Part shown: positions 16,491 to 23,419 of the stretch, one piece after another
Numbering within the stretch: the first letter of the stretch is position 1
How the letters are laid out: every line of letters starts with the position of its first letter
DNA from: Desulfobacteraceae bacterium
Lineage (GTDB): Bacteria; Desulfobacterota; Desulfobacteria; Desulfobacterales; Desulfobacteraceae
Assembly (NCBI GenBank): GCA_003353855.1
Contig: PIVS01000002.1
Coordinates: 1 to 41,273 of the forward strand
Reading direction: 5' to 3'
DNA length: 41,273 nt
The notes under the pieces: generated by a model
Database searches by the model: none
What the model saw: only the letters and a program-made list of their open reading frames with translations
What the model was told of the DNA's origin: nothing
Made by a program: the position numbers and the translations under genes

Positions 16491-17780
16491 ATGAAAAGAA
16501 TTTTTTTTAATCTGTTGTTTGTGCTTTTTTGTATAAGTTGCCTGACCATGTCGGGCTATTCCCAAACCCTGTATTCACTCCAGGACCTGTGCCGTGAGGC
16601 AGATAAAAATGCTGAAACCATAAAAATAGCCGATGATGACCTGTTTATTGCTGAGCAGGAAAAACAGCGGGCATTGTCTGTTTTGATCCCAAGAGCAACT
16701 GCGTTTGGAAGTTACCTGAATTATAAAAATACTGACGCCATTTCCCCGGATTCATACACCCTGGGAGCAAAGCTGACCCAGTCTTTTACCCTTAACGGCC
16801 GGGAATTAATTGCCTATGATGTAACCAAAAAAGGGATTGAAAAAGCGGCGTTTTCAAAGGAATCCATCAGGGCTGATTACTTGTTTCAGGTTGCCCAGTC
16901 CTATTTTCAGACCCTGAGTGCCAAACGTCTGGTAGAGATTGCCCAGGCCGATGTGGAACGACTTAAAACCCACAAAAATTCTGTTAAGGAAAAACTGAGT
17001 GTTGGCAATGTCACAAAGACTGCCCTCTATCGCGCAGAGGCGGAACTTTCCAAATCCAAGACAGATAAAATTGTTGCTGAAAATAGTGTGGGGCAATCCA
17101 AGGCGACCCTTGTTCGCCTGGCTGGAATTGAAGATAATTTCAGGGTGTCGGAAGATGATGTCCAGAACATTGATGATTTTACCATCACCCTGGATGAGAT
17201 TAAAACCCAGGCTCTGGCTAACCGGTATGAGATCAAGGAAGCAAAAAAGAACGTGGAAATTGCCTCTAGGACCATTGACTATGAGAAGGGAGATTATTGG
17301 CCTAGCCTTGATCTGGAAGGGGGATATAAGGAAACGGATATCTCCTATTTTGATACTGATTATGATGTGGAGAATACATATATCCAGGCTGAATTTGTCT
17401 TTACCCTGTATGACGGCGGCCTGAGAAGGGCCCAGGTCCTCCAGGCAAAGGCCGACGAAAGAAAGGCGAAGGAAGCCCTTGCCATGGAAGAAAAACTGGT
17501 GATTTTTGAATCCAAGGTTTCTTTTCTGGAATTTGAAACTGCACGGAATGCCCTGATCAACCTCCAGGATGAATTGAAATCCGCCCAGGAAAATTATAAA
17601 GCCGTTGAAATGCAGTTTAAATACGGTATGGCGGACAGCATTGATATGATGGACGGCAACACACTGTTAGTCCAGGCCGAACGAAGAATATCAGATGCAG
17701 AATATACCCTTTATCTGGCAGTATTGAAAATACTATACACAAAAGGCGATTTGCTGGCCTATTTGTTAAAGGCCTTCTGA
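16491..17780 (+). CDS. TolC family outer-membrane efflux channel
   Basis: 429 residues from ATG 16491, with GAGGTG correctly placed upstream. Residues 1-25 are a Sec signal peptide (basic start, hydrophobic run FFNLLFVLFCISCL, cut near GYSQ). The rest has the two-fold OEP pattern: long amphipathic helices such as LVEIAQADVERLKTHKNSVKEKLSVGNVTKTALYRAEAELSKSK in the first half and KVSFLEFETARNALINLQDELKSAQENYKAVEMQFKYGMADSIDMMDGNTLLVQAE in the second, plus short strands (SLDLEGGYKE, QAEFVFTLYDGG) for the barrel. No membrane-fusion or pump gene lies nearby, so its partner system is unknown. Residues written here are given only as anchor segments. Confidence 0.9.
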   Translation: MKRIFFNLLFVLFCISCLTMSGYSQTLYSLQDLCREADKNAETIKIADDDLFIAEQEKQRALSVLIPRATAFGSYLNYKNTDAISPDSYTLGAKLTQSFTLNGRELIAYDVTKKGIEKAAFSKESIRADYLFQVAQSYFQTLSAKRLVEIAQADVERLKTHKNSVKEKLSVGNVTKTALYRAEAELSKSKTDKIVAENSVGQSKATLVRLAGIEDNFRVSEDDVQNIDDFTITLDEIKTQALANRYEIKEAKKNVEIASRTIDYEKGDYWPSLDLEGGYKETDISYFDTDYDVENTYIQAEFVFTLYDGGLRRAQVLQAKADERKAKEALAMEEKLVIFESKVSFLEFETARNALINLQDELKSAQENYKAVEMQFKYGMADSIDMMDGNTLLVQAERRISDAEYTLYLAVLKILYTKGDLLAYLLKAF

Positions 17781-17947
17781 TCATCTCCATATAGAATGTG
17801 CAATGAATCAGAGTTCAATCTATTTTAAGAGAAAATAAAAAAAATCAAAGCCTACAGTGCATGATGTCAATTGATTGATCTGCAGTTTAAATGAAACTAA
17901 CCCATTGGAGAAAGCACTGAGGCTTCAATGTTTTTAGACGGCTTCCC

Positions 17948-17976
17948 TTGACTAAAACCAAAGGTTTCAATATTCT
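17948..17976 (+). promoter_or_regulatory. Candidate promoter for the small unknown gene
   Basis: TTGACT (17948-17953), a 17-base spacer, then TATTCT (17971-17976). The boxes match five and four of six consensus bases. Initiation near 17983 would give a leader of about 48 bases. The rest of the 250-base gap after the tolC-type gene (17781-18030) shows no clear terminator or ORF. Confidence 0.35.
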
Positions 17977-18030
17977 TGACCTGTTGTTTTACTTCAAGCT
18001 GGATTAACCCTTGTTTTAAAGGAGTAAATT

Positions 18031-18345
18031 ATGTACGAAATTATTGCAAACCCTGAAGACTATCAAATTGATCACTTAATTAACGGAACCGGAAATGCAA
18101 ACATTGAACTGTCCCAGGAAGATCGGGATAGCTGGGCAGGGGAAATAATTAATTTTAGTGAAAAACTGACTGAGTTTGCAAAAAAATCCAAGGAGCTTGC
18201 TGAAATTTTTGCATCAAAGGATAAAATCTCAGCTACACCTGCCTCCTTGAAAACACTGAAAGTTCAACTTTTTATGATCAATGATTCATTGAATTCCGCC
18301 CTTAATATAGCAGACAAGCTGGAATCTGATATTATTAAAAAATAG
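18031..18345 (+). CDS. Small helical protein of unknown function
   Basis: 104 residues with a good AAAGGAG about seven bases before ATG 18031, which makes it a likely real gene. No family is recognised. It is acidic overall and rich in Lys, Glu, Asp and Ser, with no Cys, no signal peptide and no membrane segment. Residues about 28-65 (SQEDRDSWAGEIINFSEKL onward) and 72-103 look like two long amphipathic helices separated by a short Thr/Pro/Ala turn, so a small helical hairpin or coiled-coil protein is plausible. Its last 11 bases overlap the 3' end of the converging aroC gene, and no terminator is visible between them. Confidence 0.65.
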   Translation: MYEIIANPEDYQIDHLINGTGNANIELSQEDRDSWAGEIINFSEKLTEFAKKSKELAEIFASKDKISATPASLKTLKVQLFMINDSLNSALNIADKLESDIIKK

Positions 18346-19408
18346 CTTTGGGATTTATCCCAATTGTTTTTTGTCTTAAAATATGGTCTGTGAGTACCAG
18401 CGCAAGCATGGATTCACAGACCATATTTATTCTGGGGATGGCGCAGATATCATGGCGTCCCTTTGTTGAAATAGTAGTTGGATCGCCTTTAGCCGTCATG
18501 GTTTTCTGCTCTTTTAATATGGACGGGATCGGCTTTACATGAACCCGTACAACAACCTCGTCTCCATTGGAAACACCCGCCAGTATCCCGCCTGAATGAT
18601 TGCTGGCAAACCCTTTTGGTGTTAATTGGTCATTGTTCTCAAATCCCGTCATTTCAGGGGCCTTTATACCTGCACCTATTTCAACGGCTTTCACAGCACC
18701 AATACTCATCATGGCCTTGGCAATGTCGGCATCCAGTTTGTCAAAAACCGGGTCCCCGATACCGGCCGGGACGTTGACAGCCTTTATTTCAACAATGCCC
18801 CCAAGGGAATCTCCCTGATTTTTGATAGTCTCTATTCTTTTTTCCATCTGTCTGGCAGCTTCCATATCCGGACATTTAAACAGATTTCTTTCGATCTCAT
18901 TGGCATCAAAGCTTCTGGCCCGTATACCTCCCAGTCCAATGGTATAGCTTTGGATCACAATCTGGTAAGGATCAAGAATAAGCTGGGCTATGGCTCCTGC
19001 TGCAACCCGGGCGGCAGTTTCCCGGGCAGATGCCCTGCCCCCTCCCCGATAATCCCGGATACCAAATTTTTGATGGTAGGTATAGTCCCCGTGACCGGGA
19101 CGAAATATTGAGGCAATATCCTTATAGGAGGTGGATTTAGCATCTTTATTTTCTATCATTATCATTATGGGAGTACCCGTGGTTTTCCCCTCAAATGTGC
19201 CTGACATAATCAAGGGTGTATCGGGTTCTTTTCGCTTGGTGGAGGCAGGCCCGTCACCTGGTTTTCTTTTATCCATTGCATTTTGGATCATGGCCTGGCT
19301 AATGGCTATCCCTGGAGGGCACCCCTGGATCACAACCCCAATTGCTTTACCATGGGATTCTCCAAAGGTGGTGATTTGAAATGCTTTGCCAAAACTGCTA
19401 CCGGACAT
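18335..19408 (-). CDS. aroC: Chorismate synthase
   Basis: Converts EPSP to chorismate with reduced FMN, the last common step of the aromatic pathway. 357 residues. Family signatures are clear: TFGESHGKAIGVVIQGCPPG near the N-terminus, RPGHGDYTYHQKFGIRDYRGGGRASARETAARVAAGAIA in the middle, SNHSGGILAGVSNG, and KGRHDICAIPRINMVCESMLALVL at the end. It is the last gene of pheA-aroE-aroA-aroK-aroC, overlaps aroK by 11 bases, and converges on the small unknown gene. Confidence 0.98.
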   Translation of the reverse strand: MSGSSFGKAFQITTFGESHGKAIGVVIQGCPPGIAISQAMIQNAMDKRKPGDGPASTKRKEPDTPLIMSGTFEGKTTGTPIMIMIENKDAKSTSYKDIASIFRPGHGDYTYHQKFGIRDYRGGGRASARETAARVAAGAIAQLILDPYQIVIQSYTIGLGGIRARSFDANEIERNLFKCPDMEAARQMEKRIETIKNQGDSLGGIVEIKAVNVPAGIGDPVFDKLDADIAKAMMSIGAVKAVEIGAGIKAPEMTGFENNDQLTPKGFASNHSGGILAGVSNGDEVVVRVHVKPIPSILKEQKTMTAKGDPTTISTKGRHDICAIPRINMVCESMLALVLTDHILRQKTIGINPKAIF

Positions 19409-19946
19409 GGGAAATTCTCCTTTTGATAATGAGGGCTGCCTCTTTGGGTGAATGACAGCTGGTATTTATTTGTATTTGTCCAAGTTTCTGGTACAGGGGG
19501 GTACGATGATCCAGCATTTTCTGAGTCTCTTTAGACAGGGAGTCCTCGGAAAATCTGGGTCTGGATTTTCTATTTTTGACATCTGCAAGAAGCCGGTTGA
19601 CAATGGTGGTCCTTTCGGCATAAAGCCAGGCACAAATTCCATGGGTTTGAATAAAACTGCGATTTTCCGGATCCAGTACAATCCCCCCGCCCGTTGCGAC
19701 TACATAGTTAGATGGTTGACCCGTATGGAAAAGGACCTCTTTTTCCTTTTGTCTGAAATATTCCCACCCTCGAAGGCTGATCATTTTTTTAATGGTTGTC
19801 TCAAATTTTTCTTCAATAATCATATCCGTATCCAAAAAAGGGCAGTCCATAAGCTTTGCCAGCAGTTTTCCGGTGGTGCTTTTCCCTGTGCACCGGTATC
19901 CTATAAGGTATATTGGTTTTATGATATCCATTGGTTTATTAAGCAT
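19398..19946 (-). CDS. aroK: Shikimate kinase
   Basis: Phosphorylates shikimate at the 3-hydroxyl. 182 residues, the usual size. Walker A is GYRCTGKST near residues 17-25; the shikimate-binding part shows LDTDMIIEE, RGWEYFRQKE (RxxEF-type), and ATGGGIVLDPENR; the lid region contains KSRPRFSEDSL with the conserved arginines. ATG 19946 lies nine bases after the end of aroA and the gene overlaps aroC by 11, so it is in the middle of a coupled operon. Whether it would be called aroK or aroL cannot be decided and has no functional meaning here. Confidence 0.95.
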   Translation of the reverse strand: MLNKPMDIIKPIYLIGYRCTGKSTTGKLLAKLMDCPFLDTDMIIEEKFETTIKKMISLRGWEYFRQKEKEVLFHTGQPSNYVVATGGGIVLDPENRSFIQTHGICAWLYAERTTIVNRLLADVKNRKSRPRFSEDSLSKETQKMLDHRTPLYQKLGQIQINTSCHSPKEAALIIKRRISHVR

Positions 19947-19955
19947 CCTAATTTG

Positions 19956-21215
19956 TTATAAATTATCAAAGATACGCCAATATTCGGGAAATGATTTTTC
20001 CACACAGGATGGATTTTCAATTTCCATTCCCTGGACAACAAGCCCCGCCACGGAAAAGGCCATGGCAATTCTGTGGTCGTTAAAGGTTTCTATGAAGGCC
20101 CCCTTTGGTGTGCCTCCCTTAATTTCCAGCCAGTCAGCACCCTGGGCAACCTTGATCCTCATTTTTGCTAATTGGGAAGAAACTGCCTCGATGCGGTCAC
20201 ATTCTTTTACCCGCAAATGACCGATGTTGGTGATCCTGGTTGTTCCCCTGGCAAAGGCTGCCACCACTGCGATGGCTGGCACGGCATCGGGTGTGTCAGA
20301 CATGTCAACCTCCACGCCTTTGAGGGGGTTGCCCTTAACTGCCACGCTATTATCTTTAATATTGAGGGAACAGCCCATCCTTTCAAGAATATGAATCTGT
20401 TTTTTATCCCCCTGGAGAGAATTTTTTTGAATATTATCCACCCCGATTTCTTTGCCGGTGACAGCCCCTGCCGCCCAAAAATACCCGGCATTGGAAAGGT
20501 CAGGCTCCACCACATATTTTCCAGGAGCATAGGCTTGGTTTCCGGAAACTTGATATTCCCGGGCACTGATTCGTTGGGCCTTTACCTGAAACTGGTCCAT
20601 GACATCAATGGTCAGATCAATATAGGGAAGGGAAACCGGGGGGCCTGGGAGGGAAATGGTCAATCCTTTTTCCATCAATGCCCCTATCATGAGCAGAGAA
20701 GACAGATATTGACTGCTCTTGGAACAATCAATGGTGGTGTGTCCCCCTTTTCTTGCAAGCCCTTTGATAAAGACGGGTGGCGTGCCCTCCTGCTTTTCAG
20801 ACCAGGCCTTCACCTGGATGGAATTCAGCCCGTCCAATAATTCAATCATGGGACGCTGGCACATTCTTTTATCGCCTGTCAGGGTGTATACGGTCTCCCC
20901 CAGGGCTGCAATCCCTGCCAAAAGCCGCATGGAAGTACCTGAGTTGCCAAGGAAAATGGGGGGGGCGTGGGGAATGGGCTGCCCATCAAATCCCTGCACC
21001 TCAACAAGGCCGGGTTCTAATTCCTTGATGCCGGCCCCCATGGCACAAAGGGCTTTGGCTGTAAGGGTCAGATCTTCACTTTTTAACAAATTTTGAATTT
21101 TTGACCTCCCCTTTGAAAGGGCAGCACAAATTAACATTCGATGGGAAATGCTCTTGGAGCCGGGTACCTGAACTATTTGATCAGTAATCTGTCTTGATTT
21201 TACTTGCTTGGTCAT
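19956..21215 (-). CDS. aroA: 3-phosphoshikimate 1-carboxyvinyltransferase (EPSP synthase)
   Basis: Transfers enolpyruvyl from PEP to shikimate 3-phosphate. 419 residues with both halves of the EPT fold: VPGSKSISHRMLICAALSKG near 17-36, FLGNSGTSMRLLAGIAAL near 87, the SKSSQYLSSLLMIGAL segment, EPDLSNAGYFWAAGAVTG, DTPDAVPAIAVVAAFARG, and LRVKECDRIEAVSSQLAKM. The GNSGTSMRLL loop lacks the GNAGTAMRPL form of the E. coli class I enzyme and looks more like Bacillus/CP4-like class II enzymes; glyphosate response cannot be concluded. It is nine bases from aroE and aroK on either side. Confidence 0.97.
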   Translation of the reverse strand: MTKQVKSRQITDQIVQVPGSKSISHRMLICAALSKGRSKIQNLLKSEDLTLTAKALCAMGAGIKELEPGLVEVQGFDGQPIPHAPPIFLGNSGTSMRLLAGIAALGETVYTLTGDKRMCQRPMIELLDGLNSIQVKAWSEKQEGTPPVFIKGLARKGGHTTIDCSKSSQYLSSLLMIGALMEKGLTISLPGPPVSLPYIDLTIDVMDQFQVKAQRISAREYQVSGNQAYAPGKYVVEPDLSNAGYFWAAGAVTGKEIGVDNIQKNSLQGDKKQIHILERMGCSLNIKDNSVAVKGNPLKGVEVDMSDTPDAVPAIAVVAAFARGTTRITNIGHLRVKECDRIEAVSSQLAKMRIKVAQGADWLEIKGGTPKGAFIETFNDHRIAMAFSVAGLVVQGMEIENPSCVEKSFPEYWRIFDNL

Positions 21216-21224
21216 TTTTTTTCC

Positions 21225-22034
21225 TTAATGCTGATGTTCCAGCACAGCATCTCTCATGGTTTGAGTATCCGGTTTTAACCCGGTCCACAATTCAAATTGG
21301 GCGGCAGCCTGGGCCACAAACATGGACAGCCCGTCAATGGTGGTGCAGCCTTTCTCCCTGGCAACAGACAATAGCCTTGTATTCAAAGGGGTATAGACTA
21401 CATCCATGACCACCATACCGGGGTGAAGGTTTTGGGCCGGAAAGGGTGATTCTCCCAGATGGTGAGGATACATGCCAAGGCTGGTGGTGTTTATCACTAT
21501 ATCAGCCTTGATGGTGTCCATTTGATCCATGGAGATAAACTGCCCCTTTACTTCAGCTGCCAGGGCAGCCCCCTTTTTTTCAGAGCGGTTTGTAATAATC
21601 AATTGGCCGCCCCCTTCTAAAATACCATGGGCAACTGCTCTTGCCGCACCCCCTGCCCCGATGATGCATATGGTTTTGTTTTTTATGTTGTGGGGCTTTA
21701 ATGGATCCACCGCAGCTTTTCTATCTGTGTTATATCCCAGGAGTCTGCCATCCCTGTTCACCACGGTATTCACCGCTCCTAACTCCCTGGCCCGGGGATC
21801 AACCTCGTCCAGAAAGGCCATAATTGTTTCTTTGAAAGGAATGGTTATGGATGCTCCTTTTATTCCCAGAGTTCTAATGGCCATGATCCCTTTGCCAATA
21901 TCATGGGGCTCAAATGCCAGATACACGGCATTGATTTTATTTTTCCTAAAGCTCAGATTATGCACCAAAGGGCTTTGGGAGTGGGAAACCGGACTTCCCA
22001 GGATACAATAGAGCTCTGTTGAGGTATTAATCAT
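21225..22034 (-). CDS. aroE: Shikimate 5-dehydrogenase
   Basis: NADPH-dependent reduction of 3-dehydroshikimate to shikimate. 269 residues from ATG 22034, which has GAGG six bases upstream; the frame is open to a TTG at 22070 but the motif-based N-terminus (LYCILGSPVSHSQSPLVHN) favours 22034. The catalytic Lys is in TIPFKE and the catalytic Asp in LLGYNTDRKA. The NADP-binding Rossmann loop is IIGAGGAARAV, followed by ITNRSEKKG, which fits NADP preference (NRT-type motif). It overlaps the end of pheA by eight bases. Confidence 0.97.
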   Translation of the reverse strand: MINTSTELYCILGSPVSHSQSPLVHNLSFRKNKINAVYLAFEPHDIGKGIMAIRTLGIKGASITIPFKETIMAFLDEVDPRARELGAVNTVVNRDGRLLGYNTDRKAAVDPLKPHNIKNKTICIIGAGGAARAVAHGILEGGGQLIITNRSEKKGAALAAEVKGQFISMDQMDTIKADIVINTTSLGMYPHHLGESPFPAQNLHPGMVVMDVVYTPLNTRLLSVAREKGCTTIDGLSMFVAQAAAQFELWTGLKPDTQTMRDAVLEHQH

Positions 22035-23130
22035 GGTTTTCCTCTTTGATAAATACAGGATAAGATCCAAGCACTTTCAGGGTAAGTGAGTATTCTTTTA
22101 TCTTTTCAATGGTTTGAGCCACCTTGCTGTCTTCAACATGGCCTTCAATATCAAGGAAGAAATAATAGCTCCAGTTTTGATCCCGGGTGGGCCTTGATTC
22201 AAGTTTAAGCATGTTAAGCCCGGCCTTGTCAACGGGTTCGAGAGATTTGAACAGGGCACCTGGAACATGGGAAGTGGCAAACATAATCGAGGTTTTGTCC
22301 CTGCCTGTTCTGCCGGGAGCTTCTTTTCCAATGACCAGAAACCGGGTGACATTTCCGGAATAGTCCTCGATTTTTGACTCCACGGGCAGCAATTCGTAAA
22401 AGTGGGCAGCTTTCCGACTGGCAATGGCTGCAAAATTCTGGTTTTCAGATGCCATGAGAGCGGCTTTGGAGGTGGAACTGGTTTCCAGCACCTCAACATG
22501 GGGGAATTTTTTCTTCAGCCATCCCTTGCATTGGGCAATGGCCTGGGGATGAGAAATTATGGTTTTTACATCACAGGCTTCTCCGGATATGGATAATAAA
22601 GCATGGGAAACAGGCTCATAATGTTCGGCACAAATATTCAGGTTAAAATCGGTGAACAAATCCAGGGTATGATTGACTGCCCCTTCAATTGAATTTTCAA
22701 CCGGCACCACACCAAAATGGCTTTGGTTTTTTTCCACTTCCCTGAAAATATCAAATAGTCCGGGCTGTTCAACAAAGTTTCCGGAATGCTTGAAATGATT
22801 CAGGCTGGCAATATGGGTATAGCTGGCCTGTGGGCCCAGAAAGGAAATGGTTTTAGGTTTCTGAATTTCCCTGGTGGCCGTGATGATCACATTAAATATA
22901 TATTGTAAAAGATCCTTATCGGCAGGCCCTTTATTAATTTTCCACAGCTTTTCGATGACTTTTCTTTCCCTGGAACGGTCCAGGATCTGATTGCCTTTCT
23001 CTTTTTTTACGGCACCCACCTGCTTTCCAATGGACAACCGTTGGTTGATCAGGTCGAGAATCTGGGAATCAATTTGGTCTATCTCATCTCTGAGCGGTTC
23101 AAGCGCTTTTTCCTGGGAGTTATTTTCCAT
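22027..23130 (-). CDS. pheA: Bifunctional chorismate mutase / prephenate dehydratase (P-protein)
   Basis: Converts chorismate to prephenate and on to phenylpyruvate. 367 residues from ATG 23130; ATG 23142 (371 residues) is the other option, but AAAAGG then touches the start codon. Three domains are visible: AroQ chorismate mutase (LRDEIDQIDSQILDLINQRLSIGKQVGAVKKE), prephenate dehydratase (FLGPQASYTHIA, VVPVENSIEGAVNHTLD, and the catalytic-site SGNVTRFLVIGKE), and a C-terminal ACT domain with the Phe-binding LNMLKLESRPTRDQNWSYYFFLD. The ACT domain implies allosteric feedback by phenylalanine. It is the first gene of the aromatic operon and is directly preceded by an attenuator (23171-23301), so it is regulated at two levels. 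Confidence 0.97.
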   Translation of the reverse strand: MENNSQEKALEPLRDEIDQIDSQILDLINQRLSIGKQVGAVKKEKGNQILDRSRERKVIEKLWKINKGPADKDLLQYIFNVIITATREIQKPKTISFLGPQASYTHIASLNHFKHSGNFVEQPGLFDIFREVEKNQSHFGVVPVENSIEGAVNHTLDLFTDFNLNICAEHYEPVSHALLSISGEACDVKTIISHPQAIAQCKGWLKKKFPHVEVLETSSTSKAALMASENQNFAAIASRKAAHFYELLPVESKIEDYSGNVTRFLVIGKEAPGRTGRDKTSIMFATSHVPGALFKSLEPVDKAGLNMLKLESRPTRDQNWSYYFFLDIEGHVEDSKVAQTIEKIKEYSLTLKVLGSYPVFIKEENHD

Positions 23131-23170
23131 TGGGGTCGTCATCCTTTTGAAATAAAATTTGTGCAAAATA

Positions 23171-23207
23171 AAAAAACCGCATCAGGTCTTGCCTGCTGCG
23201 GTTTTTT
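23171..23207 (-). terminator. Attenuator terminator (3:4 hairpin) before pheA
   Basis: Read on the minus strand, AAAAAACCGCAGCAGG (23207-23192), loop CAAGA, then CCTGATGCGGTTTTTT (23186-23171), a 16-bp stem with one G·A mismatch ending in a U-run. It lies about 30-40 bases upstream of the pheA start and downstream of the leader peptide stop, the position of an attenuator rather than an end-of-operon terminator. Confidence 0.9.
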
Positions 23208-23238
23208 TAAGCGTTTTCAGTATTTATAAATGATCAGC

Positions 23239-23301
23239 TCACCACAGACAGGCCGGGAAAAAATATCTAAAAAAGAAAAAATATCTGTGTGTAGCTATCA
23301 T
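23239..23301 (-). CDS. Phe/Tyr leader peptide of the pheA operon
   Basis: A 20-residue ORF, ATG 23301 to TGA 23239, reading MIATHR-YFFFFRYFF-PACLW. Nine of 20 residues are aromatic: six Phe in two runs, two Tyr and one Trp. A GGAG lies 12 bases upstream, which is weak spacing. It sits between a predicted promoter and a terminator in front of pheA, in the same arrangement as E. coli pheL. It is too short for ordinary gene finders. The stop codon lies within RNA segment 2 of the attenuator, so a ribosome that reaches the stop blocks the antiterminator and lets the terminator form. A cis-acting role is inferred; the peptide itself probably has no function. Confidence 0.85.
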   Translation of the reverse strand: MIATHRYFFFFRYFFPACLW

Positions 23302-23344
23302 AGTAAATATATGCTCCGATTAAAGTACAATATAGTTGTAAAGA

Positions 23345-23371
23345 TCTATACTTCGATTTTCATTCTGTCAA
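23345..23371 (-). promoter_or_regulatory. Candidate promoter of the pheA operon
   Basis: On the minus strand a perfect TTGACA (23366-23371) is followed after 15 bases by TATAGA (23345-23350). The spacer is short. Initiation near 23338 would place the leader peptide start about 37 bases into the transcript. It lies in the 118-base gap after the CorC-type gene. Confidence 0.5.
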
Positions 23372-23419
23372 GAGTTTTCATGGTATCTCCCATAAAATTT
23401 AATTGTACAGGCTGTTGGG

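Larger units (their letters stand above)
23171..23338 (-). promoter_or_regulatory. Ribosome-mediated aromatic amino acid attenuator of the pheA-aroEAKC operon
   Basis: The leader RNA can form mutually exclusive pairings. Segment 1 (23295-23284, GCTACACACAGA) pairs with segment 2 (23248-23237, TCTGTGGTGAGC) as 6+3 bp around a 3x3 internal loop. Segment 2 (23253-23241, GCCTGTCTGTGGT) also pairs with segment 3 (23202-23191, ACCGCAGCAGGC) through 12 bp with one bulged U and one G-U pair, which destroys the terminator. Segment 3 otherwise pairs with segment 4 as the terminator. Segment 1 lies just before the Tyr/Phe codon run, so a ribosome stalled there frees segment 2 and permits read-through. 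The upper end is set at the predicted transcription start. Confidence 0.85.

Noticed and set aside
23372-23400. An 11-codon ORF with GGGAG just after the CorC-type gene (begins MKTLDRM, minus strand).
   Set aside because: It contains no aromatic codons and lies across the predicted promoter of the pheA leader, so it would not be in the transcript.
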